This document shows positions 1-6,126 of a DNA stretch of 11,737 bases, one piece after another. Below the pieces are notes generated by a model. That model was not told the origin of the DNA and searched no databases. It was given only the letters and a program-made list of their open reading frames with translations. The DNA is from an uncultured Bacilli bacterium. GTDB taxonomy: Bacteria > Bacillota_I > Bacilli_A > RF39 > UBA660. Numbering within the stretch: the stretch's first letter is position 1; the number at the start of each line of letters is the position of its first letter. The DNA lies in the NCBI GenBank assembly GCA_947588665.1, contig CANPYU010000023.1:1-11737 (forward strand), written 5' to 3'. Both the position numbers and the translations under genes were made by a program.

Positions 1-14
1 ATCTTTTTACTATA

Positions 15-59
15 GGACATTTTGTTTTAAAAATACTTTTCAAAAAAGCGGACATTTTG
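15..59. repeat. Two direct copies of a 10-nt repeat (GGACATTTTG)
   Basis: GGACATTTTG occurs at 15-24 and again at 50-59, 35 bp start to start, in the AT-rich gene-free left edge. Spaced direct repeats of this kind near gene ends resemble the multiple terminal repeats of IS21-type and related insertion sequences, so this could be the end of an element lying to the left. No transposase is inside the window, so that reading is inference. The rest of 1-98 shows no gene and no convincing terminator for the gene ending at 99. Confidence 0.5.
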
Positions 60-98
60 AATTATAAATCACATATTAGTCAAGTTTTTTCTAAAAAA

Positions 99-674
99 TT
101 ATCTTAAAGATCTAGTTCTCTTAAAATTATCTTTAGGAAAACTCAAATTATCCGTGATCGCTTGAAAATTATTTTCATAATCTAAATATTCCGCATTCAC
201 TATTTGAAATATTTTTGCATAATCTTCTCCTTTAATAACTTTAATATTACTTTTAATTGCTTGATATATTTTTGAGATAAATATCTGTTTTCTAAGCATT
301 AAAGTATAATTACTTAAAGATGATACCTCTAACATATTTTCTCCTTTTCTTTCGCCTTTAATAATTATCCCATATTTATCTAAATAATACTTTTTATCGG
401 CAACTTGAATAACAAAACCTTCTTTAAAATCTAAACATTCTTCATAAAAAGGTCCTAAAGATCTAATTTCTTGTGAAGAATAATTTAAATTAAAAATATC
501 CCTTTCCCCTTTTTTTATTTTATCTAAACCAATTTTATTTACTTTATCAATAAATAAATTAGTTAAATTATTAATTAAATTTCTAATATACTGCGAATCT
601 TCTGCTAAACCTAAATAGTTACTATATAAAACAACTTCTTCACTCATAACTCTTTTAATTTTTTCCTTTAACAT
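99..674 (-). CDS. Hypothetical protein, 191 aa, no family recognised
   Basis: I do not recognise this protein. It is a soluble-looking, lysine- and isoleucine-rich protein of 191 residues with no signal peptide, no convincing membrane segment and no obvious catalytic motif; it ends in a basic tail (KRTRSLR). The ATG at 674 is chosen because AAAAAGGTG lies six bases upstream; the GTG three codons earlier at 683 falls inside that ribosome binding site. It is the last gene of the minus-strand series, 62 bp after another unrecognised gene of similar size, and a weak promoter-like sequence lies in that gap. Length and base use match the neighbours, so it looks like a genuine lineage-specific gene. 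The coding call is fairly safe; the function is unknown. Confidence 0.7.
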   Translation of the reverse strand: MLKEKIKRVMSEEVVLYSNYLGLAEDSQYIRNLINNLTNLFIDKVNKIGLDKIKKGERDIFNLNYSSQEIRSLGPFYEECLDFKEGFVIQVADKKYYLDKYGIIIKGERKGENMLEVSSLSNYTLMLRKQIFISKIYQAIKSNIKVIKGEDYAKIFQIVNAEYLDYENNFQAITDNLSFPKDNFKRTRSLR

Positions 675-698
675 ATTATTCACCTTTTTCTACCATCT

Positions 699-727
699 AT
701 TATATTTAAAGGTAAAAAGAATTATAA
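699..727 (-). promoter_or_regulatory. Possible sigma-A-type promoter for the 99-674 gene
   Basis: On the minus strand a perfect TATAAT (704-699) follows TTATAA (727-722), a poor -35 match, with a 17-nt spacer. The start codon lies 25 nt downstream of the -10 box. AT-rich spacers produce such boxes by chance, so this is weak support for separate transcription. Confidence 0.3.
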
Positions 728-736
728 CATATTATT

Positions 737-1297
737 TTATCTAGTTAAATTTTTCTGTTTTTCCGAAATATCATTTTCGGCTAATTTAATTAAATCATAA
801 TAAGCATTTTTAAACATTCCCGCCATAAATAAAGATAAATCTTCTAAAATATAATAAGCATAACTATAAATATAAGATGTTCTTATTAAATTATCTAATG
901 TCTCATTTATTTTAACCTCTATTTCTTTATTCTTAAAATAACTCATCACTTCTTCAATAGAAATTTTATATGGTAAACTAACTACTTTATTATTAATTAC
1001 CAATTTCAAAACATAATTTTTTAAACTAATTATCATATAAGAACGATAATTTAAATATATAGTAAGTTTAGTTTTATAATCTAAAAAATCAAGTTCTTTT
1101 AAAGAAAAAGTATAACGTCTTAAATTTAATATAGTCTTTTCCAAATATAAAGTTTGATAATCAAAATGTTTGTTCTGTCCTTCAAAATTATTATAATACG
1201 TATAAGCTAACTTTGTCCCTAATTCTAAAAAATAATGATAATCCTGAATGCTTGCACCATAAACTAACAATTCCTTGATAATTTTCTCTTTATCCAT
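737..1297 (-). CDS. Hypothetical tyrosine-rich protein, 186 aa
   Basis: I do not recognise this protein. It is 186 residues long and strikingly aromatic: about one residue in eight is tyrosine, with a cluster around residues 143-152 (TSYIYSYAYY). It looks mostly helical, with alternating hydrophobic and lysine/glutamate stretches, and has no clear signal peptide or catalytic motif. The ATG at 1297 is preferred: it overlaps the dtd stop codon in ATGGATAA, with a weak GGAAG just upstream, which suggests translational coupling to dtd. A longer version starting at 1330 would run 41 bp into dtd and has no ribosome binding site. Some of the tyrosine excess may reflect AT-rich codons, but the level seems beyond what its neighbours show. 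Function unknown. Confidence 0.7.
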   Translation of the reverse strand: MDKEKIIKELLVYGASIQDYHYFLELGTKLAYTYYNNFEGQNKHFDYQTLYLEKTILNLRRYTFSLKELDFLDYKTKLTIYLNYRSYMIISLKNYVLKLVINNKVVSLPYKISIEEVMSYFKNKEIEVKINETLDNLIRTSYIYSYAYYILEDLSLFMAGMFKNAYYDLIKLAENDISEKQKNLTR

Positions 1298-1730
1298 GTT
1301 CTTCCATGATAATTGTAACTGGTCCATCATTAGTTATATTAACATTCATATGAGCCCCAAAAATACCCATTTCAACCGGAACAAAATTTTTTAACTTTTC
1401 ATTAAATAAATCATATAATTTTGTTGCATCCCCTCCTGGTAAAGCTTCAATATAGCTCGGTCTATTACCTTTTTTCGCATTTGCATATAAAGTAAATTGA
1501 CTAATGGAAAGAATAGAACCTTTAGTATCTAAAATTGATTTATTCATAACCCCATTTTCATCATCAAAAATCCTTAAATTAACAATTTTTTTAATCATTT
1601 TATCAATAATAGCTTCATTATCATTAAAGGTAAAACCCACCAATAAAACTAACCCTTGATCAATTTTACCCACAACTTTATTATCAACTGCAACACTGCT
1701 GTTTTTACTTCTTTGAACTACTACTTTCAT
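1290..1730 (-). CDS. dtd: D-aminoacyl-tRNA deacylase
   Basis: Hydrolyses the ester bond of D-amino acids (and glycine on tRNA-Ala) mischarged onto tRNA, a cytosolic proofreading step that acts in trans to the synthetases. The 146-residue length is normal for the DTD family. Both signature motifs are visible: SQFT at residues 77-80, followed by the usual LY, and NDGPVT at 134-139, which carries the Gly-cisPro that excludes L-amino acids. The N-terminus MKVVVQR is typical. AAAGGA lies about six bases before the ATG at 1730. Placement after rel matches the Bacillus order rel-dtd, although 204 bp of non-coding sequence separates them here. Its stop overlaps the start of the next gene in ATGGATAA. 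The assignment is secure. Confidence 0.96.
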   Translation of the reverse strand: MKVVVQRSKNSSVAVDNKVVGKIDQGLVLLVGFTFNDNEAIIDKMIKKIVNLRIFDDENGVMNKSILDTKGSILSISQFTLYANAKKGNRPSYIEALPGGDATKLYDLFNEKLKNFVPVEMGIFGAHMNVNITNDGPVTIIMEEHG

Positions 1731-1771
1731 AAATGTTCCTTTCTATTTTTTTCGCACCAATTTAAGATTAT

Positions 1772-1910
1772 CATCTATAGATGTATATAGCCTCTACTAA
1801 ATAACTATGATATCCTCCAAAGCATAGATGGTTATTCTGGTTAATGCTTCGGTTTAGTTGGAGCAATTGATGCCACAATAATTCCCTGACCTTTAGCTAA
1901 TCAGGATTGT
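1772..1910 (-). ncRNA. Candidate structured RNA or 5' leader between rel and dtd
   Basis: The 204-bp gap between rel and dtd (1731-1934) has no convincing ORF, is less AT-rich than other spacers and can form several helices on the transcribed strand. One is ACAAT-CCTGA (1910-1901) with TCAGG-ATTGT (1889-1875), with an 11-nt loop and a 5-nt bulge. Another is CTCCA...AAGCAT (1863-1859, 1849-1844) with ATGCTT-TGGAG (1825-1815), 11 bp with a one-sided bulge. An alternative helix, AATAA...CTATG with CATAG-TTATT (1836-1800), shares bases 1823-1825 with the previous one and excludes it. A perfect 12-bp palindrome CATCTATAGATG sits at 1772-1783. No run of T follows, so it is not an obvious attenuator. 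It could be a leader controlling dtd, a processed small RNA, or decayed sequence. No known RNA family was recognised. Confidence 0.35.
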
Positions 1911-1934
1911 AATTCATATTTAACATATCCTTTT

Positions 1935-4100
1935 TTAATTTTTATTTCTTTTTACTTCTCTTATATATTTTTGATTTTCAATATCTCTAATTATTTTTTC
2001 TAATTCTTCTTTATCTTTAATTTTTAAAGTGACTACATAGCCATGAGATGTGCCATAATCTTTAGTATTAATTGCCTCCACATACGCATTTCTTTTGGTA
2101 AATAAAGCAACTAAATCGGCAAGATAATTTTTATCATTATCGGCCTCAATAAATAAATCGGTAATATAAGTAGAATCATTATTTTCATTCCATGAAACAT
2201 CAATAAGTCTTTCTCCATCAACCACATTAGGACAATTTTTACGATGAACTGTTATTCCCTGACCTTTAGTTATAAAACCGACAATTTCATCACCTTTAAT
2301 TGGTTTACAACATTTCGCTAAATTAACTAATAAATCTCCCATACCAGCCACAATTATATCATTTTTATAATTAACATTTTGAATATTACGGGAATTTACT
2401 TTTTCAATTAATGCATCTTCGATAGTCTCTTCCGTATCTCTTACTAAACCAATAATAAAACCAGCCGTATATCTTAAAGTACCAATTGATAAATAAATAT
2501 CATCTAAATCCGCTAGTTTTAATTCTTCTTTAAGCTTCTTAATATTTTCTTCATTCATAACCTCATTAAAAGCTAATTTTCTTTTTCGAAGTTCTTTTTC
2601 TAAAATATCTTTACCTTTTTCGGTCATGAAGATTCTTTCTTGCTTAGAAAAATAAGATTTAATCTTATTTTTAGCTTGACTAGTTTTAACAAAACTTAAC
2701 CAATCTTTATTAGGACTCGCAGCATTATTAATTTTAATCTTAACTATATCATTATTATCTAACTCATGATTTAATGGAACAATAACATCATTAACAATCG
2801 CACCCACTGTTTTATCTCCAACATCGGAGTGAATTCTATAAGCAAAGTCAATTGGAGTTGCCCCTCTTGGAAGTTCCATTACATCACCTTTAGGGGTAAA
2901 AACATAAATCATTTCGGCAAGCATATCACTTTTTACATCATTTTCAAAAGATACATCATCTAATTCTTCATTAGTTTCAATTAGATTACGAAACATTTCC
3001 AATTTTTGTTCCATAATACTTTGAACTTTTTTAGTTCCATGTTCCTTATATGACCAATGGGATGCCATACCCTTCTCAGCAAATTCATCCATCTCAAATG
3101 TCCGAAATTGAATTTCAAATAAATGCCCATCAATTCCAAAAACCGTCGTATGTAAACTTTGATACATATTAGCTTTCGGCATCGCAATATAATCTTTAAA
3201 TCTTTTAGGAATCGGCCGATATTTTGAATGCACTAAACCAACAGCCATATAACAATCACTAACTTCATCTAAAATTACTCTAAGAGCCAAAATATCATAT
3301 ATTTCATTCCACTTTTTTCCCTTAGCAAGTTTATTATATATTGAATGAACACTTTTAACACGACCCTTTATCTTAAATTTAAGCCCTTGCTCTTGCAATA
3401 TATTAGTTATACTTTCCTGCATTTCCCACAACAAGTCATTAAGTTCTTCTCTTGATTCATCTAATTTTTCTAAAATATCTTTATATACATCTGGCTTAGT
3501 ATAATACAAACATAAATCTTCTAACTCACTTTTTATTGAATTAATCCCTAAACGATGTGCAATAGGTATTAACACTGCCTGAGTCTCATAAGCTTTAGCT
3601 TTTTGTTTTTTAGGATCAATTGCATAATTAGTTCGCATATTATGAAGTCGATCTGCAAGTTTAATAAATAAAACTCTTACATCAGTTGCTAATCCCACTA
3701 GTACTTTTCTTAAATAAATTGCACTAGATTCAGAATCATCCACTAACTCTAACTTATTTATTTTTGTAATTGAATCTACAATCGTAGCCACTGTAGTACC
3801 AAATTTTTCCTGAATCTCACTTAACAAAGTTTCCCCATTATTCATAACTTCATGTAATAAAGCTGCAATAATCGTCGTTGCATCAACATTTAGGTCATTA
3901 ACTATTTGAGCAACATGTAAAGGATGCGTTATAAAATCTTCGCCATTAAGTCTTTTCATTCCTGCATGTTTATTTTTCGCATAATTATAAGCTTCTTTTA
4001 TTTGCAATAATTCATTAGTATCTAAAATATTCTGTTTTATTTTCTCATAAACTTTTTCAAATGTTATTGGCTCTTCTTGCCCTTCTTTTTCTTTATCCAT
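1935..4100 (-). CDS. relA: Rel/RelA-type (p)ppGpp synthetase with degenerate hydrolase site
   Basis: Ribosome-associated stringent-response enzyme that makes (p)ppGpp from ATP and GTP/GDP. It is 721 residues, full length for long RSH proteins, in the normal order: HD hydrolase fold (about 35-195), synthetase (about 235-355), TGS (about 397-458), zinc-finger/CC domain (CC at 597-598, H619, C623) and C-terminal ACT (about 645-718). The synthetase looks intact: GRVKS, D269, RFKDY at 300-304 (the RXKD form of bifunctional Rel), MYQSLHTT and E329. In the hydrolase, H59, H83, D150 and N154 remain, but the HD pair is HE (E84) and the usual ED four residues on is NN (N87-N88), so hydrolysis is probably lost. 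The ATG at 4100 follows GAGGAG by seven bases and overlaps the upstream gene by 8 bp; an in-frame start at 4145 would overlap it by 53 bp. Confidence 0.95.
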   Translation of the reverse strand: MDKEKEGQEEPITFEKVYEKIKQNILDTNELLQIKEAYNYAKNKHAGMKRLNGEDFITHPLHVAQIVNDLNVDATTIIAALLHEVMNNGETLLSEIQEKFGTTVATIVDSITKINKLELVDDSESSAIYLRKVLVGLATDVRVLFIKLADRLHNMRTNYAIDPKKQKAKAYETQAVLIPIAHRLGINSIKSELEDLCLYYTKPDVYKDILEKLDESREELNDLLWEMQESITNILQEQGLKFKIKGRVKSVHSIYNKLAKGKKWNEIYDILALRVILDEVSDCYMAVGLVHSKYRPIPKRFKDYIAMPKANMYQSLHTTVFGIDGHLFEIQFRTFEMDEFAEKGMASHWSYKEHGTKKVQSIMEQKLEMFRNLIETNEELDDVSFENDVKSDMLAEMIYVFTPKGDVMELPRGATPIDFAYRIHSDVGDKTVGAIVNDVIVPLNHELDNNDIVKIKINNAASPNKDWLSFVKTSQAKNKIKSYFSKQERIFMTEKGKDILEKELRKRKLAFNEVMNEENIKKLKEELKLADLDDIYLSIGTLRYTAGFIIGLVRDTEETIEDALIEKVNSRNIQNVNYKNDIIVAGMGDLLVNLAKCCKPIKGDEIVGFITKGQGITVHRKNCPNVVDGERLIDVSWNENNDSTYITDLFIEADNDKNYLADLVALFTKRNAYVEAINTKDYGTSHGYVVTLKIKDKEELEKIIRDIENQKYIREVKRNKN

Positions 4101-4386
4101 TTTCCATCTCCTCTTGTTTTCTTTGTTCATCTTTAATTCTATCAACTACAAATTCATTTAAAACTTCTATATTAACTCCAAAAATATCATTAACCATCGA
4201 ACCTAAATCTAAATCTCTGGATGTTGTCCACTTATATGTTTTTAAATAATCCCAAATATCTTCTTCATGAATATATTTATATCCTTTAAGTTTTAACTCC
4301 AAAGCTTTAGATCTTAAAGCCGGAAATATTCTATTATATAAATCTTCTAAACTTTTAAATTTAAGTTCATCATAATTATTTTCCAT
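4093..4386 (-). CDS. ComN-like post-transcriptional regulator family protein
   Basis: A 97-residue acidic and basic, probably cytosolic protein matching the small Firmicute family typified by B. subtilis ComN (YrzD, about 98 aa). Family-like features are the N-terminal FPALRSKALELKLKGY segment (21-36), the EEDIWDYLKTYKW stretch (41-53) and the MVNDIF motif (64-69). In B. subtilis ComN acts after transcription on the comE late-competence operon and associates with DivIVA; that role here is an assumption. The C-terminus is a charged helix (RIKDEQRKQEEMENG). AAGGGA precedes the ATG by four bases. It overlaps rel by 8 bp in ATGGATAA and is divergent from the spoVB-like gene; comN and spoVB are also neighbours in Bacillus, which strengthens the call. 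The gene symbol is left blank because the assignment is from memory of the family. Confidence 0.72.
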   Translation of the reverse strand: MENNYDELKFKSLEDLYNRIFPALRSKALELKLKGYKYIHEEDIWDYLKTYKWTTSRDLDLGSMVNDIFGVNIEVLNEFVVDRIKDEQRKQEEMENG

Positions 4387-4435
4387 TTAATCCCTTCTTA
4401 CTAAGTCATAAAACTTCTTTCCAAAATATATATTT

Positions 4436-4464
4436 ATTATATACTATAAATCTTTATTTTTAAA
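4436..4464 (-). promoter_or_regulatory. Putative promoter of the comN-rel-dtd transcription unit, in a divergent region
   Basis: The 89-bp gap at 4387-4475 separates two divergently read genes and must hold both promoters. On the minus strand TATAAT (4441-4436) lies 17 nt after TTTAAA (4464-4459), a four-of-six -35 match, and about 50 nt before the start at 4386. For the plus-strand gene, TATACT (4440-4445) is a possible -10 without a good -35. The minus-strand -35 box abuts the plus-strand ribosome binding site, so the two promoters would face each other across the same bases. Confidence 0.45.
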
Positions 4465-4475
4465 GAGGTGATGCA

Positions 4476-5762
4476 ATGAAAAATAAATTTTTAAGTGCTA
4501 CTTTTATTCTTTTAATTGGGGGCTTTATTACTAAAATATTAGGTTTTCTAATTAGAATTATTTATACTAGAATGGTTGGAAATACTGCCATTAATTTATA
4601 TTCTTTAGTTATGCCAACTTATTCCTTAATGCTTACTATTGCTACATTTTCTTTACCTATAGTTATTTCCAAACTAATCAGTGAAGCTAAAACTAAAAGT
4701 TTAAAAATTCTAACCAATGCTACTTTTATCACAATTATAATTAATATTCTTATGATCACCATTATTTACTTTACTAAAGATTTTATCGCTAACACTCTCC
4801 TCCATGATTCCCGGTGTAGTATTCTTTTAATGGCCATGGCTTTTACTTTTCCTTTTGTTTCTTTATCTAGCATTTTAAAAGGTTACTTTTATGGTAAACA
4901 AAAGATGTTACCTCACACTATATCCAACATTCTTGAACAAATAATAAGAATAATTTTAATTTTTATTATTATTCCCCCTTTAATTAAAAAAAGCATTACT
5001 CATGCAGTAATGGGTTTAATTCTTTTAAGTGTTGCTTCTGAAACTATATCTATATTAACTTTTTTATTCTTCTTACCTAAAAATTTCACGATTAATAAAA
5101 ACGATTTAAAACCTGATCTTGCTACTGAAAAAGAAATATTAAAAATCTCTTTACCAACTGTCTCTGCTCGTCTAATAGGTAACATAGGTTTCTTTTTTGA
5201 ACCCATAATTCTTACTAATATCCTTCTTATGATGGGATATTCTATGAATTATATTTTAAATGAATATGGTTCATATAATGCCTATTCCATTTCTCTTTTA
5301 GCCATGCCTTCTTTTTTCATTCAAGCAATTTCCTCATCTTTATTACCCGAGATATCTCACCTTTATTATCAAAATAATATTAAAATGGTCAAAAAAAGAT
5401 ATCATCAAGCTTTAATATTATCTTTAATTGTCGGTATCTTTTTTTCCACTTTAATTTTTCTATTTCGTGACTCTTTACTCTTAACTTTATATAATACTAC
5501 GAGTGGTTCTAATTATATAAAAATATTAGCTCCATTCTTTGTTTTATTCTATTTAGAAGGTCCTTTACAAAGTGTTTTACAAGCTTGTGGTAAATTTAAA
5601 ATTTGTATGTTTATCACCATTGTTGCAATTTCAACCAAACTGCTTACAATGACTATTTTATCTTTCTGTCATATTGGTATGTATGCTTTAGTAATTGCTG
5701 AAATTATCGACATTATGTTAATAGTTAGTCTTTCACTTAAAAATATTAAAAAAATCTTTTAA
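4476..5762 (+). CDS. spoVB: SpoVB/MurJ-like polysaccharide-lipid flippase (MOP superfamily)
   Basis: Multi-pass membrane transporter of the MOP/MVF exporter superfamily, the group containing SpoVB, MurJ and YtgP, which move lipid-linked cell-wall precursors outward. About 12 hydrophobic segments span the 428 residues (for example near 6-28, 42-70, 83-101, 114-133, 152-171, 177-200, 311-331, 375-396 and 400-420). SpoVB-type signatures are LPIVISKLISE (60-70), LKGYFYGKQKM (134-144) followed by P, SNILEQIIRI (150-159) and LEGPLQSVLQACGK (360-373). It is some 90 residues shorter than B. subtilis SpoVB (about 518), so one helical pair and loops may be missing. AGAGGTGATGCA precedes the ATG. It is divergent from the ComN-like gene, a neighbour also in Bacillus. 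Whether it serves spore cortex synthesis or general peptidoglycan export cannot be told from the window. Confidence 0.85.
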   Translation: MKNKFLSATFILLIGGFITKILGFLIRIIYTRMVGNTAINLYSLVMPTYSLMLTIATFSLPIVISKLISEAKTKSLKILTNATFITIIINILMITIIYFTKDFIANTLLHDSRCSILLMAMAFTFPFVSLSSILKGYFYGKQKMLPHTISNILEQIIRIILIFIIIPPLIKKSITHAVMGLILLSVASETISILTFLFFLPKNFTINKNDLKPDLATEKEILKISLPTVSARLIGNIGFFFEPIILTNILLMMGYSMNYILNEYGSYNAYSISLLAMPSFFIQAISSSLLPEISHLYYQNNIKMVKKRYHQALILSLIVGIFFSTLIFLFRDSLLLTLYNTTSGSNYIKILAPFFVLFYLEGPLQSVLQACGKFKICMFITIVAISTKLLTMTILSFCHIGMYALVIAEIIDIMLIVSLSLKNIKKIF

Positions 5763-5783
5763 AAAAAACCTAAATTAAGGCTT
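5761..5783 (-). terminator. Short intrinsic terminator, possibly bidirectional
   Basis: On the minus strand AAGCCT (5783-5778) pairs with AGGTTT (5771-5766), with one G-U pair and a 6-nt loop, followed directly by a T run. It overlaps the stop of the small minus-strand gene. Read on the plus strand the hairpin has an A-C mismatch and is weaker, but it sits just after the flippase stop, so it may separate the two convergent genes. Confidence 0.5.
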
Positions 5784-6027
5784 CTTTATCTTTTTGTTTT
5801 TCAAAATACTCTTGAACCCAATCTAATTGGCTAAATTCTCTCATTTCTTGATATACCTCTTCTAACACGGGATTTCCTTTAGCAATTTCTTGCATCTCTT
5901 CATCTGTTTCTGCAAAAATAAACCGTAACCATTGTTTAGCTCCATCACTTAAAACCAACTCATCTAAACTAAAAGGTTCTTTTCGATTAAATCGTGTAAT
6001 TCTTAAAGCATGTACTGGGTTTTCCAT
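5770..6027 (-). CDS. Small stand-alone protein resembling the C-terminus of Rpn/PDDEXK transposase-family proteins
   Basis: An 85-residue acidic protein. The stretch WLRFIFAETDEEMQEIAKG (about 34-52), then NPVLEEVYQEMREFSQ (53-68) and a tyrosine/charged helix at the end, resembles the C-terminal helical region of Rpn-like PDDEXK-2 recombination nucleases/transposases, which typically read W-L-x-F ... EEM..LA ... A...L..LS. The N-terminal nuclease domain with its catalytic D/E-x-K residues is absent. The ATG at 6027 has a near-perfect AAAGGAGGTG eight bases away; a GTG at 6036 is part of that site and is rejected. The gene has its own promoter and terminator and sits convergent to the flippase. 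It may be a relic, or a functional short partner of a full-length Rpn protein elsewhere. The coding call is good; the family call is moderate. Confidence 0.6.
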   Translation of the reverse strand: MENPVHALRITRFNRKEPFSLDELVLSDGAKQWLRFIFAETDEEMQEIAKGNPVLEEVYQEMREFSQLDWVQEYFEKQKDKEALI

Positions 6028-6057
6028 TCTTAACACCTCCTTTCTTTAACTAATTTA

Positions 6058-6087
6058 ATTGTAATATTCCAAATATTTTTTGGTCAA
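6058..6087 (-). promoter_or_regulatory. Sigma-A-type promoter of the small 5770-6027 gene
   Basis: On the minus strand TTGACC (6087-6082) and TACAAT (6063-6058), each one base from consensus, are spaced by 18 nt, about 30 nt before the start codon and just after the topA terminator. This is the best promoter match in the window and implies the small gene is expressed on its own. Confidence 0.65.
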
Positions 6088-6091
6088 GACA

Positions 6092-6126
6092 AAATTAAAA
6101 AAATGTGATTATTTTGTATAACCACA
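6092..6126 (-). terminator. Intrinsic terminator of the rbgA-rnhB-LTA synthase-topA operon
   Basis: TGTGGTTA (6126-6119) pairs with TAATCACA (6111-6104) over 8 bp with one G-U pair and a 7-nt loop, followed by seven T and more T-rich sequence (6103-6092). The stem includes the last codons and the stop of topA. Confidence 0.8.

Noticed and set aside
1880..1919. Tiny frames in the rel-dtd spacer (for example MNYNPD from 1917, preceded by AAGGA)
   Set aside because: Six codons only, with no attenuator hairpin and T run after it, so a leader peptide cannot be supported.
1731..1934. T-box, tRNA or known riboswitch in the rel-dtd spacer
   Set aside because: No tRNA T-loop, T-box antiterminator core or terminator, and no riboswitch consensus that I know could be found; a 6S-like RNA was considered but no central-bubble duplex could be drawn.
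2981..3187. Open frame of 68 codons on the minus strand within rel
   Set aside because: It lies in another frame of a clearly conserved rel synthetase region and has no ribosome binding site or recognisable features.
4061..4249. Open frame of 62 codons on the plus strand across the comN-rel junction
   Set aside because: Antisense shadow of two well supported genes; its hydrophobic leucine/serine composition is the reverse image of lysine/glutamate codons.
5000..5206. Open frame of 68 codons on the minus strand within the flippase gene
   Set aside because: Antisense to a conserved membrane protein, with no signals of its own.
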